Source of the DNA: Desulfurivibrio sp.
Lineage (GTDB): Bacteria; Desulfobacterota; Desulfobulbia; Desulfobulbales; SURF-16
Length of the DNA: 64,000 nt
Assembly: GCA_003605035.1 (NCBI GenBank)
Contig: QZKJ01000060.1
Coordinates: 41,660-105,659, forward strand
Reading direction: 5' to 3'
Shown here: positions 25,821-33,814 of the stretch, piece by piece
How the letters are laid out: the number at the start of each line of letters is the position of its first letter
Numbering within the stretch: position 1 is the stretch's first letter
The notes under the pieces: model-generated
Seen by the model: only the letters and a program-made list of their open reading frames with translations
The model's database searches: none
What the model was told of the DNA's origin: nothing
Program-made: the position numbers and the translations under genes

Positions 25821-27134
25821 ATGCAACTCACCCCCTATCTGATCACCTGCCGCCACCCCGCCATCCCCGGCCAGGTCCTGCTCTTTGCCGCCCGTACCGG
25901 GGCCCTGATTCAGCTGGCCGAAGAGGATTTCGCCGCCCTGGAAAAGGGCCGGGCCGGCGAGGAGGATATCGGCCAGCTCACGGAAATGGGCTTTCTGGTG
26001 GCCGATGCCGCCACGGAACGGCAACAGGTCCTGCACTACCTGGATGACATCAACCGGCTTAATCCCAACCTGACCCTGGCCCTGGTGCTGGGCATGGAGT
26101 GCAATTTCGCCTGCCGCTACTGTTTCCAGGGCAGCCGGAAGGGCGGCGGCAAGGCCATGGATGACGCCACGGCGGACCAGCTGGTCGCCTTTGTCAAAGA
26201 GCGTTTCGGGCCGGACAAGAAAAAGCTGCTGCTGCAGGTCTACGGCGGCGAGCCCCTGCTCTACCGCCAGCGCCTCCTTTACCTGGCCCGGCGGCTCAAA
26301 CCCCTGGTCGAGAGCCGCGGGGCCGAGTTCAAGATCGATCTGGTCTCCAACGGCTCCCTGCTCAGCGAAGAGGTGGTGGAGGAACTGAACGTCTGGGGCC
26401 TGAACGGGGTCAAGGTGACCCTGGACGGCCTGCCGGACAACCACAACCATTTCCGGCCCTTCAAGTCGGGCCGGCCGAGCTTTGACATCATTGTCCGCAA
26501 CCTGGCCAGGGTCTGCGGCCTGACCCATATCCGCCTGGGCGGCAACTACACCGGCGAGACTTACCGCCAGTTCGGCCCTCTGCTTGACCTGCTGGCCAGC
26601 CACGGCCTGACCCCGGACAAAATAGAGCATGTCAACTTCAACATCGTTCTCCAGGTAAACGATACGCTCACCGCCAATGAGTACCAGGGCGGCTGCGCCA
26701 CCATCAACGAGCCCTGGCTGCGGGAGGCGTCGCTCCACGTGCGGGAGGAGGTCTACCGCCGGGGCTATACCGTGCCGGAACTGGGGCCCCAGCCCTGCGC
26801 CGTGGAGGTGGACGACGCCTTTACCGTCCATTACGACGGCAGCCTCTACAAATGCGTCACCTGGGTGGGCCATAAGCAGTTTCAAATCGGCGATATCTGG
26901 CAGGGGGTGGACGAGCGATACCGCGAGAGCCATCATCTCTTTCACTGGCAGAAGGAGCAAAAATGCCGGGAGTGCCTCTACCTGCCGCTCTGCTTCGGCG
27001 GCTGCCGCTTCATGGCCTTTCAGCGGGACGGCCACATGGCCGGGGTTGACTGCCGCAAAGCGTTCCTCGACGCCACCCTGCAGGCCATGCTGCTGCAGGA
27101 TCTGCGCTACCGTTACGGTCAGAGGGCGTCGTAG
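25821..27134 (+). CDS. Radical SAM/SPASM peptide maturase
   Basis: 437 residues from the ATG at 25821, chosen for its GGGAGAAA ribosome-binding site and because the frame upstream crosses the terminator hairpin. The N-terminal ~85 residues resemble the peptide-recognition region of such maturases (LLFAARTGALIQLAEED). The [4Fe-4S]-SAM motif is C94-NFA-C98-RY-C101. YGGEPLL and VTLDG are typical core blocks. The C-terminal SPASM domain carries C382-x2-C385-x5-C391-x3-C395 plus further cysteines (QPC, YKC, GVDC) for auxiliary clusters. The partner is the 32-residue peptide upstream. No protease or exporter gene is adjacent. Confidence 0.9.
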   Translation: MQLTPYLITCRHPAIPGQVLLFAARTGALIQLAEEDFAALEKGRAGEEDIGQLTEMGFLVADAATERQQVLHYLDDINRLNPNLTLALVLGMECNFACRYCFQGSRKGGGKAMDDATADQLVAFVKERFGPDKKKLLLQVYGGEPLLYRQRLLYLARRLKPLVESRGAEFKIDLVSNGSLLSEEVVEELNVWGLNGVKVTLDGLPDNHNHFRPFKSGRPSFDIIVRNLARVCGLTHIRLGGNYTGETYRQFGPLLDLLASHGLTPDKIEHVNFNIVLQVNDTLTANEYQGGCATINEPWLREASLHVREEVYRRGYTVPELGPQPCAVEVDDAFTVHYDGSLYKCVTWVGHKQFQIGDIWQGVDERYRESHHLFHWQKEQKCRECLYLPLCFGGCRFMAFQRDGHMAGVDCRKAFLDATLQAMLLQDLRYRYGQRAS

Positions 27135-27200
27135 GAGCAGGCCATGCCCGCGACCTTTGGGCTCCCGGAACAAACAGTCGCGGGCATGGCCCGCTCCCAC
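27131..27200. repeat. REP-like inverted repeat at the maturase stop
   Basis: Two 24 bp arms (27131-27154 and 27177-27200) are inverted copies with 22 of 24 matches, built around GGCCATGCCCGCGAC. The left arm contains the TAG stop of the maturase gene. The word GCGGGCATGGCCCGCTCC recurs near 30549 in another junction repeat. Confidence 0.8.
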
Positions 27201-27255
27201 GGCAGTTATTGAAAATTATCGTGTTATCAACGTATTAATAAGGTTGGTGAAGTCC

Positions 27256-27846
27256 CTACGCAGCGAGCTTGCGCCACACCGGCAGCTCGCCGCTCAATTT
27301 GACGAAACGGGGGTCGGTGAAAATATCCTCGCTCATCTTGCGGTTGGCGATGAGGAGGGCGCCGGGCCGCATTTTGTCCTCGATCATCCGTTCAAAGCGC
27401 CGCTCGTCATCGCCGTTGGCCAGGGGCCGGAAGTAATAGATGACGTCAAAGCGGCCGTAATCGTCATACCGCCACAGATCACCATGGGTGGCCCGCTCGG
27501 GGCCCATCAGCTTGCGGGCGATCTGCAGGGGGTATTCATCCTTTTCAAAACCAAAAACATCAAACTCCATCTGTTCGGCAAAGAGCATGACATTGCCGAT
27601 GCCGCAGCCGATATCAAGCAGGGTGAACGGCGCCTCCCGCGGCGTATTCTCCTTGAGATATTTTGCCGCAAAACGGAGCTGATCAAACAGCTGCCGGGTG
27701 TCCATGGGCACGAAGGGGTATTCGTTGGCCGTATCGTTTTGCGAGTACTTCTGCGAATCCCTGGTGTAAAAACCGATAAAACGGTTGATGATGCCAAAAA
27801 AGATATCGCGGACCTCTTCTTCTTCGGTGAGTTCGGGAAAATCCAT
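27256..27846 (-). CDS. Class I SAM-dependent methyltransferase
   Basis: 196 residues. The start at 27846 is supported by AGGAG 6 nt upstream. The SAM-binding motif is LLDIGCGIGNVMLFAEQM (~residues 73-90), followed by VFGFEKDEYPLQIARKLM and a motif-IV-like region FDVIYYFRPLANGD. The substrate is unknown. It converges on the RiPP maturase gene; whether it modifies the peptide is speculation, since convergent genes are often unrelated. Confidence 0.8.
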   Translation of the reverse strand: MDFPELTEEEEVRDIFFGIINRFIGFYTRDSQKYSQNDTANEYPFVPMDTRQLFDQLRFAAKYLKENTPREAPFTLLDIGCGIGNVMLFAEQMEFDVFGFEKDEYPLQIARKLMGPERATHGDLWRYDDYGRFDVIYYFRPLANGDDERRFERMIEDKMRPGALLIANRKMSEDIFTDPRFVKLSGELPVWRKLAA

Positions 27847-27905
27847 CTCTGCTCCTGGCCGGTGAAATGTCATCAGTTGAAATAAAAGTCGGATTGGGGT
27901 ATTTA

Positions 27906-28205
27906 TTGGTCTTGCTGGTCTGACTGGTCCTACTGGTCTGACTGGTCTTGCTGGTCGTAGGGGCACCCCTTGTGGGTACCCTTGGTCCAGGAAGCCGATA
28001 CCTGCCGGGCAACCACCAGGGTTGCCCTTACGGAAATGGTGGCAGCCCTGGAAACCGCCGACATATTGTCCTACCAGCACGGACTGTCCTGGCCGGCAGG
28101 ACAGAAATCTCCGGTCTGACCGGATTTACCAGACCAGTGACCAATAGGACCAATAAGACCAGCCAGACAAGTCAGACCAGTCAGACCAGTCAGACCAGCC
28201 AGACT
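27906..28205. repeat. Composite inverted repeat element, copy 1
   Basis: The left arm (27906-27956) is a tandem array of 9 bp units CTGGTC+NNN (TGA, CTA, TTG). The right arm (28130-28205) is the same unit inverted (GACCAG). Between them are a 26 bp palindromic REP-like unit (27957-27982) and a 22 bp one (28007-28028, GGGCAACC...GGTTGCCCT). The same two units, in inverted order and orientation, lie in the element at 30472-30757. It fills the gap between the methyltransferase and cyclophilin genes. Confidence 0.85.
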
Positions 28206-28241
28206 AATATCACATTTCAAATAAAACAAAAGGAATAAATC

Positions 28242-28781
28242 ATGGCAGCGCAAAATGACATCATCGCCAGAATGGAGACCTCAAAGGGCGTCATCAATCT
28301 GAAACTCTTTGCCGACATGGTGCCGCTCACCGTGGCCAGCTTTGTCAACCTGGCCAGACGCGGTTTTTATGACGGCCTCAACTTCCACCGGGTCATCAAG
28401 GAATTCATGGTCCAGGGCGGCTGCCCCCAGGGCACCGGCACCGGCGAGCCGGGCTACCGTTTCGAAGACGAATTCGACCGCCGGCTGCGGCACGACGCGC
28501 CAGGCAAGCTCTCCATGGCCAACGCCGGGCCCAAGACCAACGGCAGCCAGTTCTTCATCACCCATGTCCCCTGCCCCTGGCTGGACGGCAAGCACGCGGT
28601 GTTCGGCGAGGTGGCCGGCCAGGCCGACATGGACGTGGTGAACGCCATTGCCCAGGGCGACAAGATCATCTCCGTCACCATCGAGGGCGACACCAGCGAG
28701 CTGTACCAGAAAATGCAGAGCCGCATCGACCAGTGGAACAAGGCCCTGGACCTGAACCATCCCCATCTGAAAAAAGCCTGA
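28242..28781 (+). CDS. ppiB: Cyclophilin-type peptidyl-prolyl isomerase, cytosolic
   Basis: 179 residues without signal peptide. Cyclophilin blocks are visible: [37 protein letters not shown] (active-site FHRV Arg), [31 protein letters not shown] and [12 protein letters not shown]. It catalyses cis-trans isomerisation of prolyl bonds. The ribosome-binding site is AGGA. The FmdE-family gene starts 5 bp after its stop. A periplasmic cyclophilin is at 33176-33754. Confidence 0.93.
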   Translation: MAAQNDIIARMETSKGVINLKLFADMVPLTVASFVNLARRGFYDGLNFHRVIKEFMVQGGCPQGTGTGEPGYRFEDEFDRRLRHDAPGKLSMANAGPKTNGSQFFITHVPCPWLDGKHAVFGEVAGQADMDVVNAIAQGDKIISVTIEGDTSELYQKMQSRIDQWNKALDLNHPHLKKA

Positions 28782-28785
28782 AACC

Positions 28786-29406
28786 ATGTATACCGCAATC
28801 GCCCAATCCTTTGCCCAGCCGAGCTTTGAGGAGCTGCTGGAAGAATCGACCCGCATCCACGGCCATATCTGCGCCGGCCAGGTGATCGGGGTGCGCATGG
28901 CCATGCTCGGCCTGCGGGAGATCGGCATCACCGACCCCAGGGGCAAGCAGCGCAAAAGCCTCTACGTGCTGGTTGAGATCGACCGCTGCGCCACCGATGC
29001 CATCCAGTCGGTGACCGGCTGCTCCCTGGGCAAACGCTCGCTCAAGTGGGTTGATTACGGCATCATGGCCGCCACCTTTGTCAACCTCTCCACCGGCAAG
29101 GCGGTGCGCATCACGGCCCGGGAGGAATCCCGCGAGCTGGCCAGAAAATACAGCCCGCAGCTGGACGACAAGTACAAGCAGCAGCTGGAGGCCTACCGGG
29201 TCATGCCGGAGAAGGAGCTGTTCGCCATCCAGCCGGTCACGGTCGCCATCCCGGCGTACGACATGCCAGGCCGTCCCATGAAGCGGGTGCAGTGCCAGCA
29301 GTGCGGCGACTGGGTGCAGGACGGCCGCGAGGCGGAACAGGACGGCCGCACCCTGTGCAGGGGCTGCGCCTTTGGCCGCTATTATGAAGTGAAAAGTGAG
29401 GAGTGA
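28786..29406 (+). CDS. FmdE-family protein with C-terminal zinc finger
   Basis: 206 residues. The N-terminal ~140 match the FmdE family, named from molybdenum formylmethanofuran dehydrogenase operons: RIHGHICAGQVIGVRMAMLGL, IDRCATDAIQSVTGCSLGKRSL and YGIMAATFVN. The C-terminus holds a zinc finger of the TraR/DksA kind (VQCQQCGDWV... TLCRGCAFGRYY). The exact role is not established, but many members sit with molybdopterin genes, as here with the MoeA-like gene 18 bp downstream. The last six codons (EVKSEE) and the stop are formed by a heptamer repeat array, so the C-terminus appears to have been rewritten by the repeat. Confidence 0.85.
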   Translation: MYTAIAQSFAQPSFEELLEESTRIHGHICAGQVIGVRMAMLGLREIGITDPRGKQRKSLYVLVEIDRCATDAIQSVTGCSLGKRSLKWVDYGIMAATFVNLSTGKAVRITAREESRELARKYSPQLDDKYKQQLEAYRVMPEKELFAIQPVTVAIPAYDMPGRPMKRVQCQQCGDWVQDGREAEQDGRTLCRGCAFGRYYEVKSEE

Positions 29407-29413
29407 AAAGTAA
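29386..29413 (+). repeat. Heptamer array overlapping a gene end
   Basis: Four 7 bp units (GAAGTGA, AAAGTGA, GGAGTGA, AAAGTAA) span the last codons and stop of the FmdE gene and the ribosome-binding region of the next gene. The unit is that of the array at 23430-23549 and, inverted, of 48244-48327. Confidence 0.8.
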
Positions 29414-29424
29414 GAAGGGAGAAT

Positions 29425-30468
29425 ATGCCGGCAAAGACAATACCCGTTGATCAGGCGGTGGGCATGGTGCTGCCCCATGATATCACCGAAATCAGACAGG
29501 CAGGCGCGGACAGCGGGGCCTTCAAGGGCCCGGCCTTTAAAAAGGGCCACATCATCCGGCCCGAGGATGTGGAGCACCTGCGGCGGCTCGGCAAGGAGCG
29601 GATCTATATCCTCACCCTGGACGACAACGAGATCCACGAGAACGAGGCGGCCCAGCTGATGGCCGAGGCCATGGCCGGGGAAGGCGTGCTCCTCTCCGGC
29701 CGGCCCACCGAGGGCAAGATCAGCCTGGTGGCGGCCCATGACGGGCTGCTCAAGGTAAACACTGAGGCCCTCTACCGTTTCAACCTGCTGGGTGAGGTGA
29801 TGTGCGCCACCCTGCATGACAACACCCCGGTCAGCAAGGGCGAACAGGTGGCGGCCACCCGGCTGATTCCGCTGATCTCCGAACGGCAGCTGGTGGAACA
29901 GGCCGCGGCCGTTGCCCGGCAGGCCGGCGGCCTGCTTGAGGTCAAAAAGCTGCGCGAGGCCAGGGCCGGGCTGGTGATTACCGGCAGCGAGGTCTTTTAC
30001 GGCCGGATCAAGGATTCCTTTGAGCCGGTCCTGCGGGAAAAGCTCGCAAAACTCGGCTCCAGGGTGGTCAAGGTGGCCTTTGCCCCGGATGATGCGGAGC
30101 TGATCGCCGCCGAGATCACCGCCTGCCTGCAGCAAGGGGCGGATCTCATCATCACCAGCGGCGGCATGTCGGTTGACCCGGATGACGTGACCAGGGCCGG
30201 CATCATAAAAGCCGGGGCCACGGAGGTCTGCTACGGCACCCCGGTGCTGCCCGGCGCCATGTTCCTCACCGGCCGGATCGGCCAGGTGCCGGTGCTGGGC
30301 CTGCCGGCCTGCGGCATGTTCCACAGGATCACGGTCTTTGATCTCATTCTGCCCAGGGTGCTGTGCGGTGAGACCATCACCAGGGAGGACTTGGCCCGCA
30401 TGGGCCACGGCGGCCTGTGCCGCAACTGCAAAAAATGCCAGTATCCGGTCTGTTGTTTCGGGAAGTAG
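29425..30468 (+). CDS. MoeA-like molybdopterin-binding protein with Cys-rich tail
   Basis: 347 residues. The central part carries the MoCF/MogA-type molybdopterin-binding domain (RAGLVITGSEVFYGRIKDSFEPVL, GADLIITSGGMSVDPDDVT, PGAMFLTG, VPVLGLPACGMF). The N-terminal ~70 residues resemble the MoeA/GlmU-like leader (VDQAVGMVLPHDITEI... KKGHIIRPEDVEHL). It is shorter than MoeA, without domain IV. The last 16 residues contain five cysteines (CRNCKKCQYPVCCFGK), an unusual tail that could bind a metal or an FeS cluster. The pairing with the FmdE-family gene suggests a molybdenum or tungsten enzyme maturation role. Confidence 0.85.
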   Translation: MPAKTIPVDQAVGMVLPHDITEIRQAGADSGAFKGPAFKKGHIIRPEDVEHLRRLGKERIYILTLDDNEIHENEAAQLMAEAMAGEGVLLSGRPTEGKISLVAAHDGLLKVNTEALYRFNLLGEVMCATLHDNTPVSKGEQVAATRLIPLISERQLVEQAAAVARQAGGLLEVKKLREARAGLVITGSEVFYGRIKDSFEPVLREKLAKLGSRVVKVAFAPDDAELIAAEITACLQQGADLIITSGGMSVDPDDVTRAGIIKAGATEVCYGTPVLPGAMFLTGRIGQVPVLGLPACGMFHRITVFDLILPRVLCGETITREDLARMGHGGLCRNCKKCQYPVCCFGK

Positions 30469-30471
30469 AGA

Positions 30472-30757
30472 TTGGTCTGACTGGTCCTACTGGTCTTGCT
30501 GGTCTGACTGGTCTAACTGGTCGGGCTGGTCGGGCTGGTCAATGGATCGCGGGCATGGCCCGCTCCTACCCTCCCCACAACACCGGTCGCAGGGCAACCC
30601 TGGTGGTTGCCCAATCAAACACCGCATAAAAAAAGGATACCCACAAGGGGTACCCCTACTCACCCGCCAGGTCTGATTCAACAAGACATGAACGTAGATC
30701 AACCGAAACTGGACCAGCCAGACAAGTAAGACCAGTAAGACCAATCAGACCAATCAG
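30472..30757. repeat. Composite inverted repeat element, copy 2
   Basis: The left arm is CTGGTC+NNN units (30472-30540), the right arm GACCAG units (30711-30757). Inside are a 22 bp unit (30591-30612), the exact reverse complement of 28007-28028, and a 26 bp unit (30634-30659), the reverse complement of 27957-27982 with about two mismatches. The core is therefore inverted relative to copy 1. The stop codon of the deacetylase gene (30754-30756) lies within the right arm. Confidence 0.85.
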
Positions 30758-31836
30758 TCAGGCCGAATGATCATCCAGCTGCGCAGGGCGAGGCGGCCGC
30801 TTTTCCTGTCCCGGCCGCTCACCGTCACCCGGTTCACATGGCGCTGCAGGGGCCGCTCATTGTCGATGAAGGCAAAGCCGCCCTCAAGACTGGCCTTGCG
30901 CCAGCCCAGGTCAGAGACATAAATCCCCAGGGAGGCAGGCTCATAGCGATCCGGATAGAGCAGGGTCGCACCGAATTTCTTCACCAGGGCGCTTTTAAGC
31001 GGCGCGGGCGGGGGGTCCATCACCGTCACCGGCATGTCGATGCGGTTCAGCACCTCCTCGAAATGTTTCATGGTGCTCCACTCATTGCCGAGAATCGGCT
31101 CCCGGGGGATGGAGTGCAGATCCGTCTCCAGGCTGATGGAGCCGGGGTCCTGGCTGAGCAGTGCCGCGTAGCCAAGTTTCCCGGCCTCCTCCTGAACAAT
31201 GGTGTTGTATTCGCCGTAGGGAATGGATAGAAATCTGGCCCGGTGTCCCAGCTGCTGCTCGAGAATCCGGGCGCCTTTGGCCAGATCGTCCCTGAGCCAG
31301 GCCCGGTAGCCGGCCTCGTCCAGCCCTTTTGGCCGGTCGGCCATGCGGTTGTGCGAATAGGAGTGGTCCTGGAAATCCCCGCCCTGCTCCTGCATCTCGC
31401 GCACCTGGTCCCAGCTCATATAGGCCTGGGAACCGCTCTCCACCCCTTTCACATAGAGGAAAACCGTGAACGGGTAGCCGAAGGACTTGAGGATGGGCCA
31501 GGCCTTCTCGTAGACGCTGCGGTAGCCGTCGTCAATGGTGATCACCACGGCCCTGTCGGGCAGCGGCGTCCTGTGTTCGATGGCGCTGACCAGATCAGCC
31601 AGGGAGATGACCCGGTAATTGTTGACCATCAGGTAGGCCAGCTGTTCGCGGAAGCGCTCGGCGCTGACATTGGTGGTGGGGTATCTGCTTTCGTCGAAGC
31701 GGTGGTAGATCAGCACGGTGACCCCGGGACCGCCGGCCTCGCCGGCCCGGCTGGCCAGGGGGATGAAAAACGTAAGAAAAAGGATGATGATCAACAAGTA
31801 ACAAGCTGAAACAGCGCTACTTTTAAATGCACGCAT
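30754..31836 (-). CDS. Exported polysaccharide deacetylase (NodB family)
   Basis: 360 residues. The N-terminal signal/anchor helix is CYLLIIILFLTFFIPLASRAG. The NodB domain shows the first metal-site block VVITIDDGYRS (Asp-Asp) and the His block QDHSYSHNRM, with LSIPYGEYN as a further family block; VTVLIYHRFDE precedes them. Such enzymes remove acetyl groups from cell-wall or extracellular polysaccharide. A C-terminal ~100 residue region is not part of NodB and I do not recognise it. The start lies inside the end of the Bax-like gene (14 bp overlap), so the two are an operon acting on the cell envelope. Confidence 0.88.
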   Translation of the reverse strand: MRAFKSSAVSACYLLIIILFLTFFIPLASRAGEAGGPGVTVLIYHRFDESRYPTTNVSAERFREQLAYLMVNNYRVISLADLVSAIEHRTPLPDRAVVITIDDGYRSVYEKAWPILKSFGYPFTVFLYVKGVESGSQAYMSWDQVREMQEQGGDFQDHSYSHNRMADRPKGLDEAGYRAWLRDDLAKGARILEQQLGHRARFLSIPYGEYNTIVQEEAGKLGYAALLSQDPGSISLETDLHSIPREPILGNEWSTMKHFEEVLNRIDMPVTVMDPPPAPLKSALVKKFGATLLYPDRYEPASLGIYVSDLGWRKASLEGGFAFIDNERPLQRHVNRVTVSGRDRKSGRLALRSWMIIRPD

Positions 31837-32938
31837 TAGTTATCCTGTCAGAAGAGATAATGGTTGCGGGCATATCCGCCGGCTGCCGCAGGAAATTTTC
31901 CCCGAGTTCCATGGAATCAAAGCGCTGCAGCTCATTGACGTCAATAATCTGCTTCACATCCTCGATATAGGAGTTCCGTCTTTCCGAATAGGAGAACAGA
32001 CCTTCGGCAATAGCCATGGAACTTTCGGTGCGGCTGCGCAGTTCCCGCAGGGAGGTATAGGCCGGCAGGCGGTTGATCATCAGCAGGTAGGCGCGCACCG
32101 AATCAAGCAGGCTGTCATAGGAGGCCACCTTGTGCAGGTCGCCCTCCGCACGGTTGGCCGGGATCATGCCCCTGTCGCCCCAGGTGTAGATGCCGAAGAG
32201 GTTGTTGCCTTCCGCGGCAAAACGGGAACCGCCCCAGGAAGATTCCAGGGCGCCCTGGGCGAGGATGAGGCTGACCGGCACCACGTCCACCCGGAGCTGC
32301 AGCTTTTCTATGGAATTGGTGCGGTATTTCCGGGCGAGGCGCCGGAGAAAATCTATTTCCGGGGCGCTGATACTCTCGGGCCAGTCAGCCTCCTCGTCAA
32401 AATAGAGGGTATCCTCCGTACCGTCCAGCCTGTCGAGAATATCCAGCAGGGTTTTCTTCTCCTGGGCCACCTCATTGATGGCAATGAGACTGATGGGCAG
32501 CAGGGTGCTGATAAAGGCCCTTTTCTTGGTCGCCACATCCAGGTCGCTCATATCCTGGGGCAGATTGGCGAACAGCACCGGCGGCACGACGGATTGCTCC
32601 CCGATGTCCCACAGGTTGCTGCTGCGCAGATTTTGCAGCAGTTCGTCAGTGGAGGCGACCCGGATGGGCCGCACCTTCTCGGCCCGGGGGCGGGGAGCGG
32701 TCTTCTGCCGGGTAAGGCCCGGCAGCGAGGGACGCCTGGCCAGATAAACCACGATGAGAGAGAGGCAGAGCAGAACCAGCACCGCGCTGACGGCCAGGCG
32801 CCGCTTCTGCAGGAAAACGGCGGGGCCGGGCCCGGCTGTGAGGATCTGGCCGTCCATGGGGGGACAGCCGCCCGCCAGTTCGGCTTCCAGATGCCCGTTG
32901 CCTGAAAAATGCATATTCCGGTTGATTTTCATAGTCAT
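31823..32938 (-). CDS. Bax-like membrane-anchored glucosaminidase
   Basis: About 371 residues from the ATG at 32938; the start is uncertain because no ribosome-binding site is evident and the frame is open 18 codons further. One membrane helix (~45-65, AVSAVLVLLCLSLIVVYLA) puts the catalytic part in the periplasm. The C-terminal domain matches the glucosaminidase/Bax family: LAQGALESSWGGSRFAAEGNNLFGIYTWG (Glu in ESSWG as catalytic acid), VASYDSLLDSVRAYLLMIN and LRELR. It probably cleaves peptidoglycan glycan strands. It is followed by an overlapping polysaccharide deacetylase gene. Confidence 0.85.
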   Translation of the reverse strand: MTMKINRNMHFSGNGHLEAELAGGCPPMDGQILTAGPGPAVFLQKRRLAVSAVLVLLCLSLIVVYLARRPSLPGLTRQKTAPRPRAEKVRPIRVASTDELLQNLRSSNLWDIGEQSVVPPVLFANLPQDMSDLDVATKKRAFISTLLPISLIAINEVAQEKKTLLDILDRLDGTEDTLYFDEEADWPESISAPEIDFLRRLARKYRTNSIEKLQLRVDVVPVSLILAQGALESSWGGSRFAAEGNNLFGIYTWGDRGMIPANRAEGDLHKVASYDSLLDSVRAYLLMINRLPAYTSLRELRSRTESSMAIAEGLFSYSERRNSYIEDVKQIIDVNELQRFDSMELGENFLRQPADMPATIISSDRITNACI

Positions 32939-33175
32939 TGGTAATAATACTATTTCCTGTAAATTGGAACAGTTACCCGCACTATACCACATCGGCCGGG
33001 CCTCTTGGTTCCGGGTACTATATATGGTGGAGTAGCAAAAATCAAACCTTATTCTTGCCGGGACAAGGGGCGGAACCTGCGCAGGGAAACGTTGTCAAAA
33101 AAAAGTGAACGGGTTAATGGTAGGAAATCAAAGCGGAAAACTCTACAACCAATTTCATCTTCAGGAGGGAAAATA

Positions 33176-33754
33176 ATGATGCAAAAACTGCTTATTTTTT
33201 TACTGCTGCTCTGCCAGCCTCTGCTGGCCCATGCTGCCGGCAGCGCGCCAACCAAGGCGAAGGTTATCATGGAAACAAGCATGGGAACCATCAAGCTCGA
33301 ACTCTTCGACGACAAGGCGCCCATTACCTGCAGCAACTTCCGCCGCTACGTGAACGAAGGATTCTTCAACGGCCTGATCTTCCACCGGGTCATTCCCGGC
33401 TTTGTCGTGCAGGGCGGCGGTTTTGAACCGGGCATGAAAAAAAGAAACACCCATGAACCGATAGTCAACGAGGCGGACAACGGCCTGAAAAACAGCCGGG
33501 GCACCCTGTCCATGGCCCGTACCCAGGATATTTACAGCGCCACCAGCCAGTTCTTCATCAACGTGGTGGATAACGCGAGCCTTGATCACCGGGGCAAATC
33601 GCCCACGGCCTTCGGCTATGCGGTCTTCGCCAGGGTGATTGACGGCATGGAGGTGGTTGATAAAATCGTCGCCACCCCCACCACCAAGATGGGATTTTAC
33701 AGCGACGTACCCAAGACCGATGTGGTCATGCTCAAGGTGTACGAGGAGAAGTAA
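33176..33754 (+). CDS. ppiA: Periplasmic cyclophilin-type peptidyl-prolyl isomerase
   Basis: 192 residues from the ATG at 33176, selected for AGGAGGG upstream and a signal peptide (MQKLLIFLLLLCQPLLAHAAG). The cyclophilin core is complete: MGTIKLELFDDKAPITCSNF, FNGLIFHRVIPGFVVQGGGF, GTLSMARTQDIYSATSQFFINV and GYAVFARVIDGMEVVD. It acts on proteins in the periplasm. Right after the stop begins an 8 bp repeat tract. Confidence 0.92.
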   Translation: MMQKLLIFLLLLCQPLLAHAAGSAPTKAKVIMETSMGTIKLELFDDKAPITCSNFRRYVNEGFFNGLIFHRVIPGFVVQGGGFEPGMKKRNTHEPIVNEADNGLKNSRGTLSMARTQDIYSATSQFFINVVDNASLDHRGKSPTAFGYAVFARVIDGMEVVDKIVATPTTKMGFYSDVPKTDVVMLKVYEEK

Positions 33755-33814
33755 CGTTCCAACGTTCCAACGTTCAAGCGTTCCAACGTTCAAACGCTGA
33801 CACGCTGGAACGTT
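33755..33814. repeat. AACGTTCC tandem tract between convergent genes
   Basis: About 60 bp of diverged 8-9 bp units (AACGTTCC, AACGTTCA, AGCGTTCC, then inverted GGAACG at the right end). It begins at the cyclophilin stop and ends at the topoisomerase stop, so it fills the whole gap. The inverted end could form a hairpin that serves as a bidirectional terminator. Confidence 0.75.

Noticed and set aside
27256..27846. Methyltransferase as part of the RiPP pathway
   Set aside because: It is convergent, separated by a repeat and has its own ribosome-binding site; nothing in the sequence links it to the peptide.
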